Of a stretch of 64,000 nt of DNA, positions 47,255 to 56,517 are shown in pieces. The stretch comes from Amphibacillus cookii (GTDB lineage Bacteria > Bacillota > Bacilli > Bacillales > Amphibacillaceae). Location of the stretch: contig NZ_JAFBDS010000001.1 of the NCBI RefSeq assembly GCF_016908375.1, positions 62,001 through 126,000 of the forward strand. The letters are read 5' to 3'. Position 1 is the first letter of the stretch. Each line of letters opens with the position of its first letter. The notes under the pieces are model-generated. The model had not been told where the DNA came from, did not search any database, and saw only the letters and a program-made list of their open reading frames with translations. Both the position numbers and the translations under genes were made by a program.

Positions 47255-48154
47255 ATGTATTGTCCAAATTGTGGGAGAGAGAATCAAGTTGAGGAAAATT
47301 TTTGTAGAGCCTGCGGTCAATCTTTAAATGACAGCGTGACTTCAGATGAATCAAGTGAAGATCAAATGCTGGCTACTTTTGTTGGAAAGAAATATCCGTA
47401 TTATCAACAAAAGTGGGAGTTTGCCCATGATCCTGCGACAACGGCAAGTTGGAATGGAGCAGGTTTCTTTTTGGGAATTTTTTGGTTAGGCTATCGTCGA
47501 ATGTTTAAACCGATATTTGCTATTTTTCTATTATATTTTATTGTTGGTTTAATTGGAGTTATTCTAGATAATGATGACCTGTTAGGTATATTAGCACCAC
47601 TTATTAATATCGGGACTACTGTGCTAATTGGTATATATGGGAATGCGCTCTATTATCGTCATGCGAAAAAGAAATTAGCTGATTTTGAAATGACGCAGGC
47701 AACTGAGCGAGATATAAGTCTAGCAGGTGGGACAAGTGTTCCTGGCGTGCTACTTGCACTTGGTTCACTAATCTTATTTGTTTTTGCAATGATAACCATG
47801 TATGCTTATTTTTTAACGGCTGGTGTTGTGTTTGGAACAGATGAAGGCCCTAGTGGTGTGACGGGTATTAAAGATACTTTTTCACAAGATGAACTTATTT
47901 ATTATGAAGTTGAATTCGGAGAAAGAATTAGTGCATCACGTGTAGAGGTTCATGTTCTAGAGACACTGGAGACAGGTGAACAAATGCTTGGTCAGTTTGA
48001 AGTGCGTGTTGATCCATCATGGCAACGTTTTTATGACTATTTATATGACCCGAGTCAAGACATGCTTGAACCAGGCCGCTACGTTGTTCGAATCTATCGA
48101 GATGGTGAGAAAATAACAGACGGGCATTTTGAAATAGAAGGGATGACCTATTAA
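47255..48154 (+). CDS. Zinc-ribbon membrane protein (DUF2628 type)
   Basis: 299 aa; the ATG at 47255 is six bases after GAGAGGG, giving the usual start MYCPNCGRENQVEENFCRACGQ (a two-CxxC zinc ribbon). A DUF2628-like region follows (SWNGAGFFLGIFWLGYRRMFKP), then two more membrane segments to about residue 110, another at 165-190, and an extracellular beta domain (VLETLETGEQMLGQFEVRV). Function unknown; the family is linked to envelope stress in other Firmicutes. Confidence 0.8.
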   Translation: MYCPNCGRENQVEENFCRACGQSLNDSVTSDESSEDQMLATFVGKKYPYYQQKWEFAHDPATTASWNGAGFFLGIFWLGYRRMFKPIFAIFLLYFIVGLIGVILDNDDLLGILAPLINIGTTVLIGIYGNALYYRHAKKKLADFEMTQATERDISLAGGTSVPGVLLALGSLILFVFAMITMYAYFLTAGVVFGTDEGPSGVTGIKDTFSQDELIYYEVEFGERISASRVEVHVLETLETGEQMLGQFEVRVDPSWQRFYDYLYDPSQDMLEPGRYVVRIYRDGEKITDGHFEIEGMTY

Positions 48155-48277
48155 ATTTAGTATCTCTTAGGTAAAACGCAGATTTGTTCACTCCTTTATT
48201 GAGTTTGTAAGTTTTTCTTATACTTGACACTAAATATATTGATCTTATCACTGTTAATCTTTTGATCATTAAAGCAA

Positions 48278-48500
48278 AAAAAACGACCCTCATTCATTTA
48301 ATGAGGGTCTTAAAGTTTTGGTGTCGCCTGAGAACAGGGGGAATGCGACATGTTAATCGCATTTACATCATTAAAAATGTGATTAAATGCGTGAACATCT
48401 ACATTGGTGTGGAAGGTGAGGTTTAGAAAAGCTCACCTTCCCACATATAAATGTGCTAATTTCATCATCTCCTTAGCGTTTGCCATGATGAATATGTTGT
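48278..48500 (-). ncRNA. Candidate structured small RNA
   Basis: Read on the minus strand, the region contains a TATAAG box near 48505, a possible short leader peptide (MMKLAHLYVGR after AAGGAG), a 13-bp hairpin (GGAAGGTGAG / CTCACCTTCC), a hairpin TGTCGC / GCGACA, and a strong terminator (GACCCTCATT-AAATG-AATGAGGGTC followed by eight T). No gene on either strand explains this structure. Rests on sequence symmetry only. Confidence 0.4.
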
Positions 48501-48770
48501 TATCTTATAATAAACTGAATATTCTTACTACATAATTGTAAGAGAATATCACAGTCTTTTTTCTTCCATCGTGGGAAAGAATACATGAACAAGCGAAGCT
48601 AATTATCAAAATATGAATAGGGAATAGGGCATTGTTCGATAGAGAAATAGTTGGCTCACATGTTATAAAAGCGACAATCATCCGTTCATTACATGTTTAG
48701 TGCTCCAATTACTGGGTATACAATAACCAAGCGTCATTATGTTTGTAAAATCAAAGGAGGACAGGTTACA

Positions 48771-49883
48771 TTGGATATAATTTTTGGAAGTCCGAGTCGA
48801 TATGTTCAAGGAAAAGATTTATTGACACGTGCTGGAGACTATATTAAACCATATGGTAAGAAGGTGCTTGTACTTGCTGATGAAAACGTGCAAGAAATTT
48901 GCGGAGATGATTTAATTCATGAATTAGAAAATGATGGGTTCGGAATATCAAAAGTAACCTTTCAAGGCGAGTGTTCGATGAAAGAAATTGAGCGCATAAC
49001 AGAGATTGGAGAAAAAGATGATGTTAATGCTGTATTAGGTGTCGGTACGGGTAAAGCGCTAGACACTGCAAAGGCTGTGGCAGCAGAGTTAGATGCTTCG
49101 ATGCTCATCTTTAATACATTGGCTTCATCAGATGCGCCAACTTCTGGGTTATCTGTGATTTATACAGAAGATGGTGAGGTTGAAAAATATCAATTTTATG
49201 ATAAAAACCCTGACCTTGTTATGAATGATACACGTATCATTTCACAAGGACCACCACATATGCTGGCGTCAGGTATTTCAGATGCTTTAGCAACATTAAT
49301 TGAAGCGCGAGCGACAAGACAGGCACACGGTCAGAATATGCACGATGGAAAAGCAACGATTGCAGGTTATGCAATTGCTGAAAAATGTGAAGAGATATTA
49401 TTTCAGTACGGTATCCAAGCCTATGCAGCCAATAAAGAAAAAGTCGTTACCCCTGCTCTTGAAGCTGTTGTCGAAGCGAATACCTTATTGAGTGGATTAG
49501 GTTTCGAGAATGGTGGTATAGCTGGCGCACACGCGATTCATAATGGACTGTCAGCACTTCACGGTGACATTCATAGTATGTCGCATGGTGAAAAAGTTGC
49601 TTATGGTATTGTTGCACAGCTCGTCCTAGAAAATCGACCTATTGAAGAGCTTGAACGTTATATTGATTTTATGCTTAAACTTGACTTACCGATTACAATG
49701 GAAGCCCTTCATTTAGATGAGGCTTCAGATGAAGATTTGAAACGTGTCGCAGAATTGGCAGTCGATCCAAACGATACCATGACAAATATGCCATTTGAGG
49801 TGACTGCTGATCAAGTGGTCGAGGCACTTAAAGCCGTGGACGTTTACGTTAAAGATTATAAAAGAAGAAAAGAGATTGAATAA
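48771..49883 (+). CDS. gldA: Glycerol dehydrogenase (iron-containing/zinc family)
   Basis: 370 aa from the TTG at 48771 after AAAGGAGGACAGG; E. coli GldA has 367. NAD-binding GVGTGKALDTAKAV near residue 93; metal ligands in SSDAPTSGL, NGGIAGAHAIHNGL and HSMSHGEKVAYG. Oxidises glycerol to dihydroxyacetone with NAD+. The dihydroxyacetone kinase genes dhaKLM lie 9 kb downstream and could use the product. The long 5' region holds the candidate small RNA. Alone between terminators. Confidence 0.9.
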   Translation: MDIIFGSPSRYVQGKDLLTRAGDYIKPYGKKVLVLADENVQEICGDDLIHELENDGFGISKVTFQGECSMKEIERITEIGEKDDVNAVLGVGTGKALDTAKAVAAELDASMLIFNTLASSDAPTSGLSVIYTEDGEVEKYQFYDKNPDLVMNDTRIISQGPPHMLASGISDALATLIEARATRQAHGQNMHDGKATIAGYAIAEKCEEILFQYGIQAYAANKEKVVTPALEAVVEANTLLSGLGFENGGIAGAHAIHNGLSALHGDIHSMSHGEKVAYGIVAQLVLENRPIEELERYIDFMLKLDLPITMEALHLDEASDEDLKRVAELAVDPNDTMTNMPFEVTADQVVEALKAVDVYVKDYKRRKEIE

Positions 49884-49922
49884 ATAAAATCGCCTGGACA
49901 TAACTAGCCTAAAATGAAAGAA

Positions 49923-49964
49923 AAAGCATTTGATCACCGATTCTTGGTGATCAAATGCTTTTTT
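49923..49964. terminator. Bidirectional terminator
   Basis: AAAGCATTTGATCACC pairs perfectly with GGTGATCAAATGCTTT around GATTCTT, followed by TTT. Confidence 0.9.
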
Positions 49965-50093
49965 GTCCTTTAAAGATAATCTAGTAGAATATTAATATTT
50001 AAAATTTATCGATGCACATTTCTAAAGTCTAGTTCTAATCCTATTATCCCCTCCATATATTACTAGAAGCAATTGATAATGGGGGGGATGGGC

Positions 50094-50921
50094 ATGAAGA
50101 TAGGGGTATTAAAGTGTACGTTAGGCTTGTTGGCATTAATCGGTTTACAAATATTAAGGGTTTCATATCATACTTTTCCTAGTACATTGACTGCAGTTGA
50201 TCATCAGATGAGTAGTCTTTTTCTTAATCAAAGAAAAACAGCAACTTGCTTTTTACATCCTAAGTGGCAGTTAGTTTGGCGAGACGAATTTGAAGGTGAG
50301 CAAGTAAATAGAAGTAAATGGACATTAGAAGAAGGTTGGCTAGATAAAAACAATGAGTTGCAATTCTATCATCCGAATCAAGTGAAGGTTGACCAAGGGA
50401 AGTTACGGATTGAGACGAATAAAAGTTATCAATCAGGTGCGTTACATACAAAAGACAAATGGCGTTTTTTATATGGCCGTGTTGAAATCCGGGCAAGACT
50501 ACCTCGGGGACAAGGGATATTCCCCGCTTTTTGGATGCTGCCTAACCAAGATGAAACATGGTTACCTGAAATTGACATTATCGAATTACTAGGTCATGAG
50601 CCTGATCGCGTCTGGATGGTTGTACATGGGTTGGAGAACGATCGCTTGAGAAGTGATTCTGCTTCGTTTAAAGGGCCTGATTTTTCGGAAACATTTCATA
50701 CGTTTGTCTTGGAATGGTCAAAAGATGAATTGATTTGGTTAATTGATGGGGTAGAGCGTTATCGAACAACATCCTTTGTCCCACAAGTGCCGATGTACCT
50801 TTACTTAAATACAGCAGTTGGAGGGGATTGGCCAGGTTCACCTGATGAAACAACGAAATTTCCTCAAACGTATGAAGTGGATTATATTCGTGTTTATCAA
50901 CTGAAAGAAGGTGAACGCTAA
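50094..50921 (+). CDS. Secreted or membrane-anchored GH16 beta-glucanase
   Basis: 275 aa from the ATG at 50094, six bases after GGGGGG. An N-terminal hydrophobic segment is signal or anchor (LGLLALIGLQILRVS). GH16 core: LVWRDEFEGEQVNRSKW near residue 55, catalytic LPEIDIIE near residue 163 with both glutamates, and the family end TYEVDYIRVYQ. Relatives hydrolyse beta-1,3- or mixed-linkage glucans, or remodel polysaccharides. The gene runs without a gap (TAATG) into a polysaccharide synthase, so its substrate may be the polymer made by that synthase. Confidence 0.88.
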   Translation: MKIGVLKCTLGLLALIGLQILRVSYHTFPSTLTAVDHQMSSLFLNQRKTATCFLHPKWQLVWRDEFEGEQVNRSKWTLEEGWLDKNNELQFYHPNQVKVDQGKLRIETNKSYQSGALHTKDKWRFLYGRVEIRARLPRGQGIFPAFWMLPNQDETWLPEIDIIELLGHEPDRVWMVVHGLENDRLRSDSASFKGPDFSETFHTFVLEWSKDELIWLIDGVERYRTTSFVPQVPMYLYLNTAVGGDWPGSPDETTKFPQTYEVDYIRVYQLKEGER

Positions 50922-52249
50922 TGCTATGGTTTGCCTTGGTTTTATATGCACTGTTTCTCATATTTCAATTACTGTATATGTTTATTCCGTTGTTTCAGAA
51001 CAAGAAGCATTATCCGCAGCAAAGAGACGACGCTCTAAAATCAGTTTCGATCTTAATTCCCGCTTTTAATGAGGAGAAAGTAATTAAATATTGTCTATCT
51101 GGCATTTTAAATAGTCATGCTCAGCATTTTGAAGCTATTTTTATTAACGATGGTTCTAGTGATCGTACCTTTCATGTTTTGAAAAAAGCGTTAAAATTAG
51201 TACGCACTAAACGACAGCTAAGAGGGGAGCTAAATTATCAAACAGTAAAAGCCATCTATCAATCTAAACGTTATCCGTATTTATATGTGATAGATAAAGA
51301 GAATGGAGGGAAGGCTGATGCACTTAATGCAGGTGTGGATTATGCAAAACATGAATTAGTGGTCACACTAGATGCTGACAGTGTTTTAGCTCCCGATGCG
51401 ATTGTCGAGATGCAACAAGCATTTATTGATCCAAAGGTTATAGCGGCTGGTGGTGTTGTCCATATTGGACAAGGCATGCGAGGCAAGTTGCCGACGTTTA
51501 GTTTATCGGGCCTACTTCGTTTTCAAGTGCTGCAATATTTAACAGCCTTTTATTTGCATAAACATGTCCAGTCTAAGTTAGGGGCAATTACCGTCATTGC
51601 CGGCGCTTTTGGAACCTTTAAGAAATCGGCGCTTATTGCGGTAGGGGGGTACCGCCGAACCGTTGGAGAAGATATGGATATTACATTGAAAATCCAGCAG
51701 TTAATAAAAAAAACAGGTGCCGGTGAGAAACTCATATTTGTGCCCAAGGCTACCTGTTTTACAGAGTGTCCTTCGACTTTTTCCGATTTATTTAATCAAA
51801 GAATGAGGTGGCAAAAAGCGTTTATTGACTGTGTGATCACATATCGGTATCGTTTCTTTCGACAAATGAAATGCCTACCATCTCTTTATTTGTTGCTCGA
51901 TTCGCTTTTGTTAGGGACGGTTAATGCTTTCTTTATGATCTTCATTCCCTTTACATTACTTATCTATCAAACACCATTAATTATTCCATTAACACTAGGA
52001 TTAATTAGTTTGCTAATGGCCTGTTATCAAAGTATAGTTGCACTTGTTGTAAGTGGAAGGTTTGGTTTTCGATACAGGTTTCGAGATTATATTCGAATCG
52101 GTCTGTTTATTCCATTCGAGGTTGTTAGTTATCGTCTACTAGGGATTCTATTTGTCATCTGCGGAACCTTTCTCTACTTTAGAAATAGAGAGAGTTGGCA
52201 TGTTTCACGACGGGTTGGTCAGCTGCAATTAGAGGAGGGTGTTTTGTGA
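50921..52249 (+). CDS. Membrane glycosyltransferase family 2 (processive polysaccharide synthase)
   Basis: 442 aa. N-terminal and C-terminal membrane segments (residues 3-22, about 315-420) frame a GT2 domain: SILIPAFNEEKVI, INDGSSDRT, TLDADSVL, GEDMDITLKIQ and NQRMRW. This set is that of IcaA/PgaC, hyaluronan and curdlan-type synthases. Start overlaps the GH16 stop, end overlaps the deacetylase start. The deacetylase suggests an N-acetylglucosamine polymer, the GH16 suggests a beta-glucan; the product is unresolved. Confidence 0.88.
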   Translation: MLWFALVLYALFLIFQLLYMFIPLFQNKKHYPQQRDDALKSVSILIPAFNEEKVIKYCLSGILNSHAQHFEAIFINDGSSDRTFHVLKKALKLVRTKRQLRGELNYQTVKAIYQSKRYPYLYVIDKENGGKADALNAGVDYAKHELVVTLDADSVLAPDAIVEMQQAFIDPKVIAAGGVVHIGQGMRGKLPTFSLSGLLRFQVLQYLTAFYLHKHVQSKLGAITVIAGAFGTFKKSALIAVGGYRRTVGEDMDITLKIQQLIKKTGAGEKLIFVPKATCFTECPSTFSDLFNQRMRWQKAFIDCVITYRYRFFRQMKCLPSLYLLLDSLLLGTVNAFFMIFIPFTLLIYQTPLIIPLTLGLISLLMACYQSIVALVVSGRFGFRYRFRDYIRIGLFIPFEVVSYRLLGILFVICGTFLYFRNRESWHVSRRVGQLQLEEGVL

Positions 52250-53145
52250 AGTTTAATATGATCTTTACCCTTTGTTTTATCGCTTCAATGATTGGGTTAT
52301 TCAATTTAATGGGTCCCTCTTTTATCCAAGCCTTAACAAATACACCAATACATTTAAATCGCGAGTGGTCGCTACCAATGGTTAAACAAGGGGATTGGAG
52401 TGAAGTCGCCCGTCCATTTGATGTAAAAGAAGGGGAAGAGGCTAAATCCGTTGCTGTATTAATGTATCATCGTATCTTAGCTGATGAAGATATTGAACCC
52501 TGGCATTATGATGAAAAGGGGCGCTTGTATGATACGATTGTTCGTCGTGAAGCCTTCGAAGAACAGATGGATTATTTAGCTACGCAAGGATACGTTACCC
52601 TTAATTTAAAAGAGTTTAAACAATTTATTAATGGCGAGCTAGATATCCCAGAGAAAAGTGTATTGATCACCTTTGATGATGGGTTTAAAGATAATTACAC
52701 GGTCGCTTATCCGATCCTAAAACGTCATGATTTCTTTGCTAGCATTTTTTTAATAACAGGTTTGGTTGCTAGTGGGGATGCACTCTATTTAAGTGAAGAT
52801 GATATCATAGCAGGTGCTGATGTTTTTGAGTATCAAAGTCATACAGATGCATTACATGAACAAACTGAAACAGGCACCCCCTATTTACTTACACATGATC
52901 AAAGAGAAGTAGAATCCGATTTGTTAACAAGTATTAATAAGCTTGACGGAAGGAAGCGTGCGTTTGCCTATCCTTATGGTGTGTATGACCAAGCTAATCT
53001 AACGGCTTTGGATAATGTCGGGATCGATCTTGCATTTACTGTTGTATATAAAAAAGCGGATCAAGAAGTTAATCGGTTAGAAATTCCGCGCATGGGTGTG
53101 TATCCAGATGATGGCATAGAAGAATTCATATTAAAATTGAAATAA
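52246..53145 (+). CDS. Polysaccharide deacetylase (NodB fold, IcaB/PgaB-like)
   Basis: 299 aa from the GTG at 52246, after GAGGAGGGTGTTTT. An N-terminal membrane segment (residues 4-25) anchors the enzyme. NodB motifs: VLITFDDGFKDN near residue 138 (metal-binding Asp pair), SHTDALHE near residue 193, and FAYPYG near 235. The proline-free MYHRILADED start of the domain is IcaB/PgaB-like. It likely removes acetyl groups from the polymer made by the upstream GT2 enzyme. Confidence 0.88.
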   Translation: MKFNMIFTLCFIASMIGLFNLMGPSFIQALTNTPIHLNREWSLPMVKQGDWSEVARPFDVKEGEEAKSVAVLMYHRILADEDIEPWHYDEKGRLYDTIVRREAFEEQMDYLATQGYVTLNLKEFKQFINGELDIPEKSVLITFDDGFKDNYTVAYPILKRHDFFASIFLITGLVASGDALYLSEDDIIAGADVFEYQSHTDALHEQTETGTPYLLTHDQREVESDLLTSINKLDGRKRAFAYPYGVYDQANLTALDNVGIDLAFTVVYKKADQEVNRLEIPRMGVYPDDGIEEFILKLK

Positions 53146-53174
53146 TCGCAATATTTGGAATAAAGTGTTTGCAC

Positions 53175-53204
53175 TTGTAGTGACCCTTCCTTTTCTATTA
53201 TAAT
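53175..53204 (+). promoter_or_regulatory. Candidate sigma-A promoter of gltS
   Basis: TTGTAG at 53175-53180 and TATAAT at 53199-53204, spacing 18, 60 bp before the gltS start. Confidence 0.5.
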
Positions 53205-53263
53205 AATTTTGGCGTCGTTTCTCTAAATGTCGCTAGATTGTTAATAGAATAGGAGGTTACTAT

Positions 53264-54676
53264 ATGTCTGCTAACATGATTGGCTTTAGTTTTGTTTTAA
53301 TCGGCGTATTTTTAATTATTGCAAAAGTTGTTCGTTTACATACGAAATGGTTACGCGATTTATTTTTACCGAGCTCTATTATTGCAGGCTTTATTGCTTT
53401 AATTGTAGGACCAGAAGTATTAGGGCGTGTGACGTCACAGTTTTTCAATGAGACGTCATTTTTTTATCATGGTTTAATTCCAGAATTTGTGCTAGAGGTT
53501 TGGGGTACACTACCAAGTTTATTTATTAATGTTGTCTTTGCGGCTTTGTTTTTGGGTAAAGCTGTTCCAAATCTTAAAAAAATTTGGTTAATAGCTGGTC
53601 CACAAGTGGTGATGGGACAAACGGTGTCATGGGGACAATATGTGGTTGGTTTGCTACTCACCTTACTTATCCTAACGCCATTTTTCGGAATGAGCTCGCT
53701 GGCAGGTGCCCTTATTGAGATTAGCTTTGTTGGGGGGCACGGTACGGCTGCAGGTTTATCGAGTACGTTCCAAGAGCTCGGTTTTGCTGAAGGAGCCGAT
53801 CTTGCCCTTGGTTTAGCAACAATTGGTATTTTATCAGGTGTGGTAATTGGGATTATATTAATTAACTGGGGTTACCGCTCGGGTCGTGCTAAATATGTAG
53901 GAGGCAAAGCGAAGTTATCAGAAAAAGAACGTGCCCAAATTGGTGAGTCTTATGGCTATGAGATCGAGAAGGAAACGAAAGAAGTGACGTCTATTGAACC
54001 ACTTGCCTTTCATCTATCCTTAATTGCCATTGCCATTGCACTAGGTTATCTTCTTCAACAGTTATTAATTGGCTTAGAAGCAGTGACTTGGGGGGCGTGG
54101 ACGGATGTGTATCTGTTTCCTTATGTCCCACTGTTCCCTTTAGCCATGATTGGCGGAATGGTGGTTCAACTTGTGTTTGATCGTTTAAATATTGAAACGT
54201 ATATTGATCAAAACCTAATTAGTAGGATATCTGGCTTCGCACTTGATGTACTACTGGTTAGTGCATTAGCTACTTTATCTTTAGCGGTTATCGGAGACAA
54301 TATTGTCCCGTTTCTACTACTCTCTATTATTGCGATTGCTTGGAACGTTTTTGCTTTTCTTGTCTTAGCCCCTCGAATGATTCCCGAGTATTGGTTTGAA
54401 CGTGGTGTAGGAGATTTAGGGCAAGCAATGGGAATGACGGCGACTGGCTTATTATTAATGAAGATTGCTGACCCCGATCATGAAACACCAGCATTAGAAG
54501 GGTTTGGTTATAAACAAATCCTCTTTGAACCTTTTGTAGGTGGTGGACTTGTCACTGCCGCTTCATTGCCTCTCATTTATCAATTTGGACCGGTGATGTT
54601 CTTAGTTATTTCACTTATCATAACCGTCTTTTTCTTATTGTTTGGTTTATTTTATTTTGGTCGTTATAAGAAATAG
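53264..54676 (+). CDS. gltS: Sodium/glutamate symporter family protein
   Basis: 470 aa with about twelve membrane segments. ESS-family reentrant motif EISFVGGHGTAAGLSSTF near residue 155 and its counterpart GDLGQAMGMTATGLLLM near residue 385. AGGAGGTTACTAT gives a clear start. It imports glutamate with Na+, useful as compatible solute or nitrogen source. Longer than E. coli GltS (401), by loops. Substrate by family only. Confidence 0.85.
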   Translation: MSANMIGFSFVLIGVFLIIAKVVRLHTKWLRDLFLPSSIIAGFIALIVGPEVLGRVTSQFFNETSFFYHGLIPEFVLEVWGTLPSLFINVVFAALFLGKAVPNLKKIWLIAGPQVVMGQTVSWGQYVVGLLLTLLILTPFFGMSSLAGALIEISFVGGHGTAAGLSSTFQELGFAEGADLALGLATIGILSGVVIGIILINWGYRSGRAKYVGGKAKLSEKERAQIGESYGYEIEKETKEVTSIEPLAFHLSLIAIAIALGYLLQQLLIGLEAVTWGAWTDVYLFPYVPLFPLAMIGGMVVQLVFDRLNIETYIDQNLISRISGFALDVLLVSALATLSLAVIGDNIVPFLLLSIIAIAWNVFAFLVLAPRMIPEYWFERGVGDLGQAMGMTATGLLLMKIADPDHETPALEGFGYKQILFEPFVGGGLVTAASLPLIYQFGPVMFLVISLIITVFFLLFGLFYFGRYKK

Positions 54677-55018
54677 TTAGTAATAATTGATCATTTTCGC
54701 AACCATACTGAGAAGCGTTTCTTAAATAGGAATTTACTTCAGGGCTACATATGTTAGCTGTTGTGATCCGAGCTAATCACTGACTAAGCCATTTTAGTAG
54801 ATGGTTAGCTCGGATTATTCCGATGGTGCAAGTCGAAAATCGATTGATTGGATTAATTTCCTATGGGAGTGACTTGAGTCTATAGACATAGACTTGCGAG
54901 CGAGATATGCTCTCGGAAAGTGTCCGCTAGCAGTGTTATCAAGGCTCTTATTCAGAAAAGTGAGCAGAAATTAATAAGCAAAAAAAGAAGCCTAAACCAT
55001 TATACGAGGAGGGTGGAT
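54677..55018. other. Intergenic region with hairpin and degenerate repeat
   Basis: ATCCGAGCTAA pairs with TTAGCTCGGAT (about 54766-54817), a terminator-like stem without T-run. From 54860 a degenerate repeat remnant (CCTATGGGAGTGACTTGAG, TCTCGGAAAGTGTCC) of the common Bacillaceae type. No gene seen. Confidence 0.5.
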
Positions 55019-55408
55019 ATGAAAGGCATTAATAAATTTCATCATGCTGCAATTATTGTATCTGATTATCCAAAATCAAAACGTTTTTATACAGAAATTT
55101 TAGGTTTTAAGATCATAAGTGAAACATATAGATATGAACGGCAATCGTATAAATTAGATTTAAAAGTAGGAGAACAGGATCAAATTGAATTGTTTTCCTT
55201 TCCTTCACCACCTGCACGTGTTGATGATCCAGAAGCAGCAGGATTACGCCATTTAGCATTTCAGGTTGATGATATAAACACTACCGTTGCGTATCTAGAA
55301 CAACAGGATGTGGAGGTTGAACCGATTCGAATCGATCCCCTTACTAATAAGCCTTATACTTTTATTAAAGATCCCGATGGTTTACCATTAGAATTATACA
55401 GTAAATAG
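55019..55408 (+). CDS. VOC-family (glyoxalase-like) metalloenzyme
   Basis: 129 aa from the ATG at 55019 after GAGGAGGGTG. Two beta-alpha-beta-beta-beta units: HHAAIIVSDYPKSKRFYTEILGF, then LRHLAFQVDDINTTVAYL. Metal ligands His8, Glu56 (QIELFSF), His77 and Glu124 (LPLELYS) fit the glyoxalase I / YwkD pattern. Substrate unknown; a role in methylglyoxal or lactoyl-thiol handling is possible. Confidence 0.82.
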   Translation: MKGINKFHHAAIIVSDYPKSKRFYTEILGFKIISETYRYERQSYKLDLKVGEQDQIELFSFPSPPARVDDPEAAGLRHLAFQVDDINTTVAYLEQQDVEVEPIRIDPLTNKPYTFIKDPDGLPLELYSK

Positions 55409-55444
55409 GAAGCATGGCTATTTGCTGTATCATCTATTTAATAA

Positions 55445-55458
55445 TGTAAACGCAAACA
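55445..55458. promoter_or_regulatory. Candidate cre site
   Basis: TGTAAACGCAAACA, one mismatch to the cre consensus, 19 bp before the aldo-keto reductase start, where it would repress. Confidence 0.45.
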
Positions 55459-55476
55459 TTTTAAGGAGGTCATTTA

Positions 55477-56460
55477 GTGGACTATAATCGATTAGGAAAG
55501 ACAGGTTATAATATCAGCCAACTAAGTTTTGGGACATGGGCAATTGGCGGTTCATGGGGAAAAACCAATGATAAAGAATCTTTACGTGCTTTAGAACGTG
55601 CCATTGAAGCAGGTGTCAATTTCTTTGATACTGCTGATGTCTATGGAGATGGTCATAGTGAGCGTTTGTTAGCTAAGGCAACAAAAGGCAAAGAAAAAGA
55701 CATCTATATTGCTTCAAAGTTTTGCCGTGCAGGTGATATCACTGACCCAAGCACTTACTCGGAGCAATTAGTAACGCAATATTTGGAAGCTACATTAGAG
55801 CGACTTGAACGTGAAACACTAGATTTATACCAAATTCATTGTCCGCCTTTTGAGATATTAAAGGATGGGCAAGTCTTTGAAGTCCTTGATAAACTTAAAG
55901 CATCTGGGAAAATCCGCCACTATGGCGTGAGTGTCGAGACAATTGAGGAAGGTATGTATTGTCTAGAAAATGAAAATGTCAGTACGTTACAAGTTATCTT
56001 TAACATGTTACGTCAAAAGCCACTCACTGATCTGCTACCTAAAGCCGTAGCGAAAGATGTAGGGATTATTGCACGTGTGCCATTGGCAAGTGGTTTATTA
56101 ACAGGTAAATTTAACAGTAACCACCAATTTGAAAAAGACGACCACCGTCATTTTAATAAAGATGGTCAGGTCTTCAATGTTGGTGAAACCTTTGGTGGAT
56201 TAACTTTTGAAAAAGGTGTTGAACTGAGTAACCGGCTTAAATGGATCACCGAAGGACGCGGGAACATGGCTCAAGCAGCGCTTAAATGGGTGATGCAACA
56301 ACAAGGTGTTTCTACTGTGATCCCAGGTTTTAAAAACGTAGCTCAAATAGAAGATAACTTGGCAGCAATCGATGTGCCTGAATTTTCTTCTACAGAATTG
56401 CAGCGCATTCAATCTTTTTATATAACTGAAGTCGATCAACATATTAGAGGTGCGTATTAA
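55477..56460 (+). CDS. Aldo/keto reductase (IolS/YghZ-like)
   Basis: 327 aa, GTG start seven bases after AAGGAGG. TIM-barrel AKR with the catalytic tetrad in the usual places: Asp50 and Tyr55 (FFDTADVYGDGHSE), Lys about 81 (IASKF), His about 120 (YQIHCPP). The C-terminal GFKNVAQIEDN binds NADP(H). Reduces aldehydes or sugars; physiological substrate unknown. A cre-like site just upstream links it to carbon metabolism. Confidence 0.88.
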   Translation: MDYNRLGKTGYNISQLSFGTWAIGGSWGKTNDKESLRALERAIEAGVNFFDTADVYGDGHSERLLAKATKGKEKDIYIASKFCRAGDITDPSTYSEQLVTQYLEATLERLERETLDLYQIHCPPFEILKDGQVFEVLDKLKASGKIRHYGVSVETIEEGMYCLENENVSTLQVIFNMLRQKPLTDLLPKAVAKDVGIIARVPLASGLLTGKFNSNHQFEKDDHRHFNKDGQVFNVGETFGGLTFEKGVELSNRLKWITEGRGNMAQAALKWVMQQQGVSTVIPGFKNVAQIEDNLAAIDVPEFSSTELQRIQSFYITEVDQHIRGAY

Positions 56461-56517
56461 AATTAAGCAATACACCTGAATGATCTCCAGGATATAGAAA
56501 ACAAGCACATTGATCGC

